From contig CANQGC010000055.1 of NCBI GenBank assembly GCA_947600345.1, positions 1 through 13,126 of the forward strand: DNA of 13,126 nucleotides, in the 5' to 3' direction. The DNA is from an uncultured Clostridia bacterium. Its GTDB lineage: Bacteria > Bacillota > Clostridia > Christensenellales > Aristaeellaceae. The translations under genes and the position numbers were made by a program. The notes beneath the pieces were generated by a model, which did not search any database, had not been told where the DNA came from, and was given only the letters and a program-made list of their open reading frames with translations. Positions within the stretch are counted from its first letter, which is position 1. Each line of letters begins with the position of its first letter. Shown piece by piece: positions 1-6,919 of the stretch.

Positions 1-501
1 GCCCGAGGCCACGCCGCCGGAGATGGTGCTGCCCGAGCGGGAGAGGCCGGGAAGGATGGCCACCGCCTGCATGCAGCCCATCGCCAGCGCGTCGCGCAGG
101 CCGATCCTCTTGTGCAGCGCATGGTTGCGCCTGCGCCACTTGTTGATCGCCGTGCCCGCCACCAGCACGATGCTGGTCAGGTAGAAGGACCAGACGATGA
201 ACTTGCCCTCAAAGGCCTCGTCGAAGTCGATCACCAGGGCGGCGATCACGGCCGGGATCGTGGCCACGATCAGCCAGCGCAGCTCGCTCTTGACCGGGTG
301 CAGCACCATGTTCCAGATGCGCTTCCAGTACACCACGAATATGGCCACCAGCGTGCCCATGTGCAACAGGATGTTCAGCGTCAGGTCGGGCGCGATGCCG
401 AAAGCTTTCTCCAGCACCAGCAGGTGGCCGGAGGAGCTGACCGGCAGGAACTCCGTGAGCCCCTGCACCGCGCCGAGAATCAAGGCTTGGAATGCGTTCA
501 T
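1..501 (-). CDS. uppP: Undecaprenyl-diphosphatase UppP/BacA, 5' part only
   Basis: This integral membrane enzyme dephosphorylates undecaprenyl diphosphate to recycle the lipid carrier of peptidoglycan synthesis; extra copies give bacitracin tolerance. The first 167 residues are present and the frame runs open off the left edge, so roughly the last 100 residues of a usual 260-280 are missing. Visible family signatures are QGLTEFLPVSSSGHLL at residues 13-28, with the conserved Glu, Ser run and His, and LPGLSRSGST beginning near residue 150. Hydrophobic stretches alternate with basic loops, as expected for a multi-pass protein. The ATG at 501 follows GGAGG (506-510) by four bases. The gene begins 12 bp after the leuS stop codon with no terminator between, so it is probably co-transcribed with leuS and indirectly under the leucine T-box. 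Identity is secure; only the C-terminus is unseen. Confidence 0.95.
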   Translation of the reverse strand, partial: MNAFQALILGAVQGLTEFLPVSSSGHLLVLEKAFGIAPDLTLNILLHMGTLVAIFVVYWKRIWNMVLHPVKSELRWLIVATIPAVIAALVIDFDEAFEGKFIVWSFYLTSIVLVAGTAINKWRRRNHALHKRIGLRDALAMGCMQAVAILPGLSRSGSTISGGVASG

Positions 502-513
502 GGTACCTCCAAT

Positions 514-2931
514 TTAAACTACGATGTTCACCAGGCGGCCGGGCACGAAGATCAGCTTCTTCACGGGCTTGCCGGCGATGAGCTTCTGCACCTCGTCCAG
601 CGCCAGGAAGTATTCGCTCGCGCCCTCGCGGGTCAGGTCGGCGGGCACGTCCATGCGGCCGCGGACCTTGCCGTTCACCTGCAGCGCGATCTCCACCGTA
701 GCTTTGACCAGCGCGCTCTCATCGTATGCGGGCCAGGCGTTGCGAATGAGCTCGCAGTCGTTGAGATGGCACAGCTCGTTGATCTCCTCGGTGATGTGCG
801 GGGCCACGGGGTTGAGCAGCTGCATCAGCACCCGCATCTCGCCGCGGGTGACGCTGCCCTTGGCGTAGAAGCCGTTCACCAGCGACATCATCGAAGCGAT
901 GGCGGTGTTGTACTTCATGCGCTCGTAGTCCTCGCCGACCTTCTTGATGCAGGCGTGGACGTCGTACTTCATGTCCTCGGAGATGCCCTCCTCGTCGGTC
1001 ATGAACTCCATCATGCGCCAGACGCGGTCCAGGAAGCGGCGGCAGCCCTGCGCGCCCTCGGTGGACCACGGAATCGCCTGATCGAAGGCGCCCATGAACA
1101 TCTCGTAGAGGCGGAAGGCGTCCGCGCCCAGCTTGTCCACGATGTCGTCCGGGTTGATGACGTTGCCGCGGGACTTGGACATCTTCTCGCCGTCGCCGCC
1201 CAGGATCATGCCGTGGGAGGTGCGCTTCTGGTACGGCTCGGGCGTGGGCACCACGCCGATGTCGTAGAGGAAGCGGTGCCAGAAGCGAGAGTAGAGCAGG
1301 TGCAGCGTGGTGTGCTCCATGCCGCCGTTGTACCAGTCCACCGGCAGCCAGTACTTCATCTCCTCCATCGAGGCCAGCTCGCTGTCGTTGAACGGATCGA
1401 TGTAGCGCAGGAAGTACCAGCTGGAGCCCGCCCACTGGGGCATGGTATCGGTCTCGCGCTGGGCGGGGCCGCCGCACTTCGGGCAGGTAGTGTTGACCCA
1501 GTCGGTCATCGCGGCCAGCGGGGATTCGCCGTTGTCGGTGGGCTCGTAGCTCTCGACCTCGGGCAGCTCCAGCGGGAGCTGGTCGTAGGGCAGCGCCACC
1601 CAGCCGCAGCAGGGGCACTTGACCAGCGGGATCGGCTCACCCCAGTACCTCTGGCGGGAGAACACCCAGTCGCGGAGCTTGAAGTTGATCTTCCTGTGGC
1701 CGATGCCCTTGCTGACCAGGTAGTCGATGATGGCGCGCTTCGCCTCGGCCACCTTCATGCCGTTCAGGAATTCGGAGTTCACCAGCACGCCGTCCTGGAT
1801 GTCGGTGTAGGCGGCCTCGTTGACGTTTCCGCCGGCCACGACCTCGATGATCGGCAGGTCGAACTTCTTGGCGAACTCCCAGTCGCGCTCGTCGTGGGCG
1901 GGCACGGCCATGATCGCGCCGGTGCCGTAGCCCATCAGCACGTAGTCGGAGACCCAGACCGGAATCTGCGTGCCGGTCACGGGGTTCGTGGCGGTGATGC
2001 CGTCGATGGCCACGCCGGTCTTGTCCTTGTTCATCTCGGTGCGCTCGAAGTCGCTCTTGCGCGCCGCGGCCTCGCGGTAGGCGACGACCTCATCGTAATT
2101 CTTGATGAGCTCCTTGCGGCTCTCGATCAGCGGATGCTCGGGGGAGATGACCATGTAGGTCGCGCCGAAGAGCGTATCCGGGCGGGTGGTGTAGACGGTC
2201 AGCGCGTCGCCGGAGGACAGATGGAAGTCCACCTCCGCGCCCTCGCTGCGGCCGATCCAGTTGCGCTGCTGCACCTTCACGCGCTCGATGAAGTCCACGT
2301 CGTCCAGGCCGTCGATCAGCTTCTGGGCGTACTCAGTGATCTTGAGCATCCACTGGCTCTTGACGCGCCGCACGACCTCGCCGCCGCACTTCTCGCACTT
2401 GCCGTTGATGACCTCCTCGTTGGCCAGGCCGACCTTGCAGGTGGGGCACCAGTTGATGGGCATCTCCATCTTGTAGGCCAGGCCGTGCTCGAAGAGCTTG
2501 AGGAAGATCCACTGGGTCCACTTGTAGTACTTGGGGTCGGTGGTCGAAATCTCGCGATCGTAGTCGAAGGAGAAGCCCAGCCGCTGCAGCTGCGCGTGGA
2601 AATGGGCGATGTTCTGCTTCGTCACGATGGACGGGTGGATGTGGTTCTTGATGGCGTAGCGCTCGGTGGGCAGGCCGAAGGCGTCGTAGCCGATGGGGAA
2701 GAGCACGTTGTAGCCCTCCATGCGGCGCTTGCGGGCGATGATGTCCATGGCCGTGTTCGAGCGGGGATGGCCCACGTGCAGGCCCGCGCCCGAGGGATAG
2801 GGGAACTCGATCAGCGGGTAGAACTTGGGCTTGTCGTGGGACTTCTCCGCGGCGAAGGAGTGGTTCTCGTTCCAGTGCCGCTGCCACTTGGTCTCCACTG
2901 CCGCCGGATCGTACTTGGGGATGTTGTTCAT
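514..2931 (-). CDS. leuS: Leucyl-tRNA synthetase
   Basis: This cytoplasmic class I synthetase charges tRNA-Leu for translation. The product is 805 residues, within the usual bacterial range. In order it shows the HIGH motif (PYPSGAGLHVGH, residues 44-55), a four-Cys zinc knuckle (C162, C165, C179, C182), the CP1 editing domain with its threonine-rich TTRPDT (248-253) and HDERDWEFA (346-354), a second Cys cluster (CPCC from 439, CPKC from 483), and KMSKS (583-587). A typical C-terminal domain ending VPGRLVNIVV follows. The frame is open further upstream, but the ATG at 2931 is preferred: AAGGAG lies at 2944-2949, the protein aligns with the family start (KYDPAAVETKWQ), and the sequence above it is T-box leader. 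It is controlled by the T-box at 2963-3190 and followed closely by uppP. Confidence 0.98.
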   Translation of the reverse strand: MNNIPKYDPAAVETKWQRHWNENHSFAAEKSHDKPKFYPLIEFPYPSGAGLHVGHPRSNTAMDIIARKRRMEGYNVLFPIGYDAFGLPTERYAIKNHIHPSIVTKQNIAHFHAQLQRLGFSFDYDREISTTDPKYYKWTQWIFLKLFEHGLAYKMEMPINWCPTCKVGLANEEVINGKCEKCGGEVVRRVKSQWMLKITEYAQKLIDGLDDVDFIERVKVQQRNWIGRSEGAEVDFHLSSGDALTVYTTRPDTLFGATYMVISPEHPLIESRKELIKNYDEVVAYREAAARKSDFERTEMNKDKTGVAIDGITATNPVTGTQIPVWVSDYVLMGYGTGAIMAVPAHDERDWEFAKKFDLPIIEVVAGGNVNEAAYTDIQDGVLVNSEFLNGMKVAEAKRAIIDYLVSKGIGHRKINFKLRDWVFSRQRYWGEPIPLVKCPCCGWVALPYDQLPLELPEVESYEPTDNGESPLAAMTDWVNTTCPKCGGPAQRETDTMPQWAGSSWYFLRYIDPFNDSELASMEEMKYWLPVDWYNGGMEHTTLHLLYSRFWHRFLYDIGVVPTPEPYQKRTSHGMILGGDGEKMSKSRGNVINPDDIVDKLGADAFRLYEMFMGAFDQAIPWSTEGAQGCRRFLDRVWRMMEFMTDEEGISEDMKYDVHACIKKVGEDYERMKYNTAIASMMSLVNGFYAKGSVTRGEMRVLMQLLNPVAPHITEEINELCHLNDCELIRNAWPAYDESALVKATVEIALQVNGKVRGRMDVPADLTREGASEYFLALDEVQKLIAGKPVKKLIFVPGRLVNIVV

Positions 2932-2962
2932 GCTTTCAAACGCTCCTTTTGGTTTGTCGTGA

Positions 2963-3002
2963 AAATAAAAAAGCCTTCGATCTCGTTTAAGAGACGGAAG
3001 GC
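2963..3002 (-). terminator. T-box regulated terminator of the leuS leader
   Basis: On the minus strand GCCTTC-C-GTCTC pairs with GAGAT-C-GAAGGC around the loop TTAAAC (stem 2973-3002). This is 11 pairs with one G-T wobble and a single C-C mismatch. The stem is followed by TTTTTTATTTT. Its 5' arm lies just after the T-box bulge sequence, as required for the alternative antiterminator fold. Confidence 0.92.
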
Positions 3003-3190
3003 AAGCCTTTCGCGGTACCACTCTCATTGATGCGCGCAGTTCGCGCGATCCGCTTTGCGCCGGATAACGGCGGCCGCCGCCCGGCATTGCCCGGGATGCT
3101 CCGGAGCGAGTTCGACTGTTCCGGCCGCCGCCTCGCACCCACCGGCGGCTCTCTGAAGGGCGTACACAGCCTACTGTTCTCCATCAACGC
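2963..3190 (-). promoter_or_regulatory. T-box riboswitch, leucine type, upstream of leuS
   Basis: The leader RNA between the promoter and leuS has the T-box landmarks. Reading along the transcript there is an AGTA S-turn strand, an AGAGAGCC-type distal loop, then GTCGAACTC, where CTC at 3108-3110 sits in the specifier position after GAA. CUC is a leucine codon, matching the downstream gene. The conserved T-box bulge sequence GTGGTACCGCG lies at 3011-3021, preceded by AATGAGA, and is followed by an intrinsic terminator (2963-3002). As known for the family, uncharged tRNA-Leu would pair with the specifier and the bulge and stabilise the antiterminator, switching on leuS and probably uppP. The fold was read by eye, not computed. 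Confidence 0.93.
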
Positions 3191-3196
3191 CCCTCT

Positions 3197-3225
3197 ATTA
3201 TAGGAAAGCGCGCGCGGCTTGTCAA
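3197..3225 (-). promoter_or_regulatory. Sigma-A promoter of leuS-uppP
   Basis: Perfect consensus on the minus strand: TTGACA (3220-3225), a 17-bp spacer and TATAAT (3197-3202). Transcription would start near 3190, at the beginning of the T-box leader. Such a strong promoter fits a gene whose output is set by attenuation rather than initiation. Confidence 0.92.
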
Positions 3226-3260
3226 GTTAAAACTGGGCGTGCGTCCGCCCAGCCGCGCCG

Positions 3261-3290
3261 TTGACATAAAAAGGAAGGCCGTGCTATACT
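3261..3290 (+). promoter_or_regulatory. Sigma-A promoter of the LRR protein gene
   Basis: TTGACA (3261-3266), an 18-bp spacer and TATACT (3285-3290), about 50 bp before the LRR start codon. It is divergent from the leuS promoter, with 35 bp between the two -35 boxes. Confidence 0.82.
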
Positions 3291-3340
3291 GAACGCGAAG
3301 GGGCGGGGCGAGACTGCGCCCGCGACGGGAGGGAAGGAAT

Positions 3341-5011
3341 ATGAAGCGAGTTTGGATGATCGCGCTGCTGCTTGCGCTGCTGATCCCGGCGCTGGCATTG
3401 GCGGAGGGGCAGGATGGCGAAGCGGAGCGCGACGTGCTGGCGGAGATGGTGGCCGAAGCCGATCCTGCGGAGCTGGAGAGCGTCACGGAGGTGGATCTGA
3501 GCGGCCTGGGGATCACCGACCTGAGCGCGCTGCGCATGCTTCCGAACCTGACGCGCCTGGATCTGTCCAACAACAGCATCCGCGACCTGAGCGGGCTGAG
3601 CGAGCTCAAGGGCCTGACGGATTTGGATCTGTCCAACAATTGCATCAGCGATTTGAGCGCGCTGAGCGGGCTGACGAGCCTGAAGGTATTGTGGCTGAAT
3701 TTCAACAGCGTCAGCGACCTGAGCGCGCTGAGCGGGCTTGCGAATCTGGAGCAGCTGTGGCTGTACGGCAATGAGATCAGCGACATCGGCGCGCTGAGCC
3801 GGTTGACGAATCTGACGCACTTGGATTTGTGCGAAAATCGCATCAGCGATATCGACGCGCTGGGCGGGCTTACGAATCTGACGCAGCTGTTTTTGTACGA
3901 CAACAGCATCAGTGACATCGGCGCGCTGAGCGGGCTCGCGAACCTGACGGTGCTGCGGTTGGATAACAACGGCATCAGCGACCTGAGCCCGCTGAGCGGC
4001 CTGACGGGGCTGACGGACCTGACCTTCTTTGGGAATCCCGTCGCCGACTGGTCGCCCATCGAGCACCTGGGCGAGGCGATGGAGGCGCTGACCACGCCCT
4101 GCTCCTTCGCGGAGCCCGGGATCGAGGAGGCGATCCGGGAGCAGCTTGGCAAGCCGGAGGGGGACATCTATCCCTCGGACCTGGCGACCATCACGGAGCT
4201 GGACTTGAGCAACAAGGGAATCTGCGATCTCAGCGACCTGAACAAGAGCGGGCTGTTGAATCTGAAACGCTTGTTGCTGTATGAAAACGAAATCAACAAT
4301 ATCGGCATACTGGGCAAGTTTTCGAAGCTGACGGAATTGGCTTTGAGTTACAATCTGATCGACAACTTTGAAGTACTGAAGTGGCTGCCTCGCCTGGAGA
4401 TTCTGGAGCTGGACGAGTGCGGCATCAGCGACCTCAGCGCGCTGGGCGGGCTTAAGAATCTGAAGCAGCTGCAACTGGCATCCAACGGCATCAGTGACCT
4501 CAGCGCGCTGAGCGGGCTTACAAATCTGATGTATCTGTCCTTGGTCGACAACGAGATCAGCGACATCGCCCCGTTGGCGGGTATGACGAAGCTGCAGGGC
4601 CTGAGCCTGAACGGCAACGAGATCGGCGACCTGAGCGTGCTGCGCGGACTTCCGAATCTGAAGGAGCTGTATCTGGATGGAATCAACATCGACGACCTCG
4701 GCGTACTGGCGGGACTGACGAGGCTGGAGCGGCTGTCCATAAGGGACTGCGGCATCCATGACCTGAGCGCGCTGAGCGGGCTTACGAATCTGACGGTCTT
4801 GTACCTGGCCGGAAATGAGCTCAGCGACCTGAGCGCGCTGAGCGGGCTAACGAATCTGGCGGTCTTGGACCTGGAGAACTGCGGCATCCACGACCTGAGC
4901 GCGCTGAGCGGGCTTACGCACCTGAGGAGTTTGTACCTGAGCGGCAACGAGATCAACGACCTCGAAGCGCTGGCCGGAATACCGGGCGTGAATGTCCGGA
5001 TGCAGGACTGA
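3341..5011 (+). CDS. Secreted protein with two leucine-rich-repeat domains (internalin-like)
   Basis: The 556-residue product starts with a signal peptide (MKRVWMIALLLALLIPALALA, likely cut near residue 21; no lipobox Cys). LRR domain 1 covers about 48-245 with nine repeats of mostly 22 residues (LxxLxLxxNxISDLSALSGLTN). After a short linker, residues 256-283 form an internalin-type N-cap (FAEPGIEEAIREQLGK, then GDIYPSDLATI). LRR domain 2 follows with twelve repeats (284-549). The protein ends seven residues after the last repeat; there is no LPXTG motif, transmembrane anchor, SLH or dockerin domain. LRR folds of this type usually bind proteins, but the partner is unknown. The ATG at 3341 follows GGGAGGGAAGGA and lies behind a good promoter. 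The gene stands alone, divergent from leuS. Codon use resembles that of its neighbours. Confidence 0.9.
   Translation: MKRVWMIALLLALLIPALALAEGQDGEAERDVLAEMVAEADPAELESVTEVDLSGLGITDLSALRMLPNLTRLDLSNNSIRDLSGLSELKGLTDLDLSNNCISDLSALSGLTSLKVLWLNFNSVSDLSALSGLANLEQLWLYGNEISDIGALSRLTNLTHLDLCENRISDIDALGGLTNLTQLFLYDNSISDIGALSGLANLTVLRLDNNGISDLSPLSGLTGLTDLTFFGNPVADWSPIEHLGEAMEALTTPCSFAEPGIEEAIREQLGKPEGDIYPSDLATITELDLSNKGICDLSDLNKSGLLNLKRLLLYENEINNIGILGKFSKLTELALSYNLIDNFEVLKWLPRLEILELDECGISDLSALGGLKNLKQLQLASNGISDLSALSGLTNLMYLSLVDNEISDIAPLAGMTKLQGLSLNGNEIGDLSVLRGLPNLKELYLDGINIDDLGVLAGLTRLERLSIRDCGIHDLSALSGLTNLTVLYLAGNELSDLSALSGLTNLAVLDLENCGIHDLSALSGLTHLRSLYLSGNEINDLEALAGIPGVNVRMQD
4751..4970 (+). repeat. 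Near-identical 66/132-bp repeats inside the LRR gene
   Basis: The block ACCTGAGCGCGCTGAGCGGG recurs within the LRR coding sequence about every 66 bp. In this stretch the copies also alternate: DCGIHDLSALSGLTN and NCGIHDLSALSGLTH are 44 codons apart, with NELSD and NEIND repeats between. This indicates a recent 132-bp duplication of a two-repeat unit. Confidence 0.75.
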
Positions 5012-5047
5012 GCGGCCAGTCCGCTGAGCGCGGATCGCCTGCGAGAG

Positions 5048-5076
5048 ACGGCGCGTGGATGCCAACCGCGCGCCGT
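5048..5076 (+). terminator. Possible terminator of the LRR gene
   Basis: ACGGCGCG (5048-5055) pairs with CGCGCCGT (5069-5076) around a 13-base loop, 37 bp after the stop codon. Only TTT follows, so it is a weak intrinsic terminator at best. Confidence 0.45.
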
Positions 5077-5172
5077 TTGATGCGCCCGGGGATGGAAGCC
5101 CAGGCGAAAAGCGGCGACCGGCCGGGGAATGCCTGGCGGACCGCCGCGGTGCCGGGCGCGAGCGACGCGCCA

Positions 5173-5239
5173 TTTAGGGCAACACCGCACAGATAAGGTT
5201 GCCGGCAGGCGATGCCGTTCTGTGCGGTGTTGCCTTTAG
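5173..5239. mobile_element. 57-bp miniature inverted-repeat element with 5-bp target duplication
   Basis: GGCAACACCGCACAG (5178-5192) is perfectly mirrored by CTGTGCGGTGTTGCC (5220-5234). An inner stem CGGCA/TGCCG lies between the arms. Directly outside both arms is the direct repeat TTTAG (5173-5177 and 5235-5239). Inverted ends with flanking direct repeats are the hallmark of transposition, so this looks like a very short non-autonomous element or the remnant of an insertion sequence. No transposase is present. A simple hairpin with chance TTTAG flanks is the alternative. Confidence 0.6.
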
Positions 5240-5285
5240 GCTTTGCGGCCGAAGGCGCGCGGCGAGTAGTCCGGGGGCGGGGATA

Positions 5286-5324
5286 CAAAGCCAGGGCGGA
5301 TGCACAGTATCCGCCCTGGCTTTG
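5286..5324 (-). terminator. Terminator of secG
   Basis: CAAAGCCAGGGCGGAT (5286-5301) pairs perfectly over 16 bp with ATCCGCCCTGGCTTTG (5309-5324) around a 7-base loop, 18 bp past the secG stop codon. On the minus strand the stem ends in GGCTTTG and runs into TAT, so the U-tract is short, but the stem is very stable. Confidence 0.7.
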
Positions 5325-5342
5325 CGCATTGCCCGCTATCCG

Positions 5343-5882
5343 TTATTCGGCAGCGGCTTCCTCCGCGGCGTCCGCGGCCTCGTCGGCGGTTTCCTCTACG
5401 GCATCCGCGGCTTCGTCGGCGGTTTCCTCTACGGCATCCGCGGCCTCGTCAACGGCTTCCTCCGCACCCTCGGCGGCCTCGTCAACGGCATCCTCGGCGT
5501 CCTCAGCAGCCTCGTCAACGGCATCTTCAGTGTCCTCAGCGGCATCGTCGACGGCTTCCTCCGCGTCCTCGGCGGCCTCATCGACGGCTTCCTCTACGTC
5601 TTCGACGGCCTCCTCCACGGTGGCGGGAGCGGCCGGGGTATTGTGGGACACCACGATGGTGGCGGCGATGGCCAGAATGATGAAGGCCACGGCGGCGATC
5701 TTGGTGATCTTCGCCAGCTTGGCTTCGATGCCCTTGGCCTTGCCCTTGCCGAAGAAGGTCTCCGCACCGCCGGAGATGGCGCCCAGACCCTGGCGCTGGC
5801 CCTCCTGCATCAGAACGGACACGATCAGCACGAGGGAGATCAAAATCAAAACGATATCGAGAACAATGGACAGAGCGGTCAT
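5343..5882 (-). CDS. secG: Preprotein translocase subunit SecG with long acidic hendecad tail
   Basis: SecG is the small SecYEG subunit that assists protein export across the cytoplasmic membrane. Residues 1-80 are a normal SecG: first membrane helix about 5-24, the signature loop LMQEGQRQGLGAISGGAETF from residue 24, a basic cytoplasmic stretch (GKGKAKGIEAKLAKITK), and a second helix about 63-78. SecG usually ends near here. This protein continues about 100 residues with almost only Glu, Asp, Ala and Val: seven full 11-residue units of type E(E/D)AVDEAAEDA (97-173) plus partial units at both ends. The tail is probably one long acidic helix after the second membrane segment. The ATG at 5882 follows AAGGAGG (5890-5896); a promoter lies at 5924-5952 and a terminator at 5286-5324, so it is monocistronic. 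Confidence 0.93.
   Translation of the reverse strand: MTALSIVLDIVLILISLVLIVSVLMQEGQRQGLGAISGGAETFFGKGKAKGIEAKLAKITKIAAVAFIILAIAATIVVSHNTPAAPATVEEAVEDVEEAVDEAAEDAEEAVDDAAEDTEDAVDEAAEDAEDAVDEAAEGAEEAVDEAADAVEETADEAADAVEETADEAADAAEEAAAE
5345..5615 (-). repeat. 33-bp tandem repeat encoding the SecG acidic tail
   Basis: Degenerate 33-bp units are built from GCG/GAC/GAG/GCC codons, about eight in a row. On the plus strand the unit reads like GGCCTCGTCAACGGCTTCCT. The units nearest the 3' end of the gene are the most alike (EETADEAADAV twice), suggesting recent expansion by slippage or unequal exchange. Confidence 0.8.
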
Positions 5883-5923
5883 GGGACATCCTCCTTCATC
5901 TAATCAACACAACATACTCACAG

Positions 5924-5952
5924 ATTATAGCACCTTTTTTCGGAGTGTGCAA
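5924..5952 (-). promoter_or_regulatory. Sigma-A promoter of secG
   Basis: TTGCAC (5947-5952), a 17-bp spacer and TATAAT (5924-5929) on the minus strand. Transcription would start about 35 bp upstream of the start codon. Confidence 0.85.
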
Positions 5953-6052
5953 GATGCTTTTGCCTATTTTTCCAGAATTTATCGGAAATTTTGACGGCGA
6001 AGCTTCACGCCGAGCCCTCCTCCGCGCCCTCTCCCGGGCTCCGCGCCGCGCG

Positions 6053-6916
6053 TCATTCCTCGCCGTCAAACAGCTTCCGGATGCGCAGCCTGGCGCGGTA
6101 GACCTCGTTGCGGGGGCATCCTGCGGCCAGCGCGGCGGAGGCGGCGTCGTCCAGGTCCATGTCCACGTCCAGCATCGCCGCGAGCATCCGCGCCGCGGCG
6201 CTCAGGCCGGTGGGCTTCTCCTCCGGCGGCGGCAGCGGGGAGAGGTCGGCCACCAGGCAGTACTCGCCCTTCTCCGCGCCGGGGTTGGCGGCGAGCTCCG
6301 CAAGCACCGCCTCCGGCGCGCCCCGGTAGACGCGCTCGAACTTCTTCGTCAGGTCCGAGCACAGGCACAGCGCGCACCCCGGCCAGGCCTCGCCGATGCG
6401 CTCCACCAGCTCCATGATCCGGTGGGGCGACTCGTAGAGCACGGCGACGGGGATGCCGCTGCGCCGGATGGCGTCCAGCTTCTCGCGCAGCGGCTTCCGC
6501 TCCCGGGGCAGGAAGCCGTAGAAGGCGAACTCCCGGGCGTCGAAGCCGGAGACCGACAGCGCCGTCACCACCGCCGAGGGCCCCGGAATCGGCTCCACCG
6601 GAATCCCCGCCTCCCAGCACGCCCGCACCAGCAGGGTGCCCGGATCGGAGATGCCCGGCGTGCCCGCGTCGCAGGTCAGCGCCACGGTCAGATCCTCAGT
6701 AAGCATTCGCTCGACGATCCTCGGCGAAACGTCCCCCTCGTTGTGCCGGTGGCAGGAGACCAGCGGGCGCTTGATGTCCCAGTGGTTGAGCAGCTTCATC
6801 GTCACGCGGGTGTCCTCAGCGGCGATCAAATCGCAAGCCGCGATGGCGTCGCGCATCCGCGGCGACAGGTCGTCGAGGTTCCCGATGGGCGTGGCGACCA
6901 CGTAGAGCTTGGGCAT
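6053..6916 (-). CDS. rsmI: 16S rRNA (cytidine-1402-2'-O)-methyltransferase
   Basis: RsmI adds a 2'-O-methyl group to C1402 of 16S rRNA in the decoding centre, using SAM; with RsmH it makes m4Cm1402. The 287-residue protein has the tetrapyrrole-methylase fold signatures VATPIGNLDDLS (7-18), EDTR (34-37), CDAGTPGISDPG (82-93), PIPGPSAV (109-116) and YESPHR (161-166). The C-terminal domain (CPRNEVYRARLRIRKLF) is also family-typical and length is normal. The ATG at 6916 follows AAAGGAG (6926-6932), which lies inside the end of the preceding gene. Only three bases separate that gene's stop codon from this start, so the two are translationally coupled. No convincing terminator follows; a weak CGGCG/CGCCG hairpin lies at 5995-6012. 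Confidence 0.97.
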   Translation of the reverse strand: MPKLYVVATPIGNLDDLSPRMRDAIAACDLIAAEDTRVTMKLLNHWDIKRPLVSCHRHNEGDVSPRIVERMLTEDLTVALTCDAGTPGISDPGTLLVRACWEAGIPVEPIPGPSAVVTALSVSGFDAREFAFYGFLPRERKPLREKLDAIRRSGIPVAVLYESPHRIMELVERIGEAWPGCALCLCSDLTKKFERVYRGAPEAVLAELAANPGAEKGEYCLVADLSPLPPPEEKPTGLSAAARMLAAMLDVDMDLDDAASAALAAGCPRNEVYRARLRIRKLFDGEE

Positions 6917-6919
6917 GGC

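Larger units (their letters stand above)
5012..5342. other. 331-bp intergenic stretch between LRR gene and secG
   Basis: No gene is supported here. It holds a hairpin just after the LRR stop (5048-5076), a small inverted-repeat element (5173-5239) and a strong stem-loop serving secG (5286-5324). Open frames crossing it are GC-rich and lack ribosome sites. Confidence 0.7.

Noticed and set aside
112..3030. 972-codon open frame on the plus strand opposite leuS
   Set aside because: It is antisense to a certain leuS gene, starts without a ribosome site and gives low-complexity His/Val/Leu/Gly-rich protein. This is the usual shadow of a GC-rich gene.
3284..4759. 491-codon minus-strand frame with regular QxxQxRxPAQRAxVADA-like repeats
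   Set aside because: The repeats are the complement of the LRR DNA repeats. The plus-strand reading has a signal peptide, ribosome site and promoter; this one has none.
3530..4960. Regular short repeats resembling a CRISPR array
   Set aside because: Spacing is a constant 66 bp in frame with LRR codons, the 'spacers' are also related, and no cas genes are present.
5995..6012. Hairpin CGGCG/CGCCG after rsmI as a terminator
   Set aside because: The stem is only 5 bp with an 8-base loop and no T-run on the minus strand; not enough to call.
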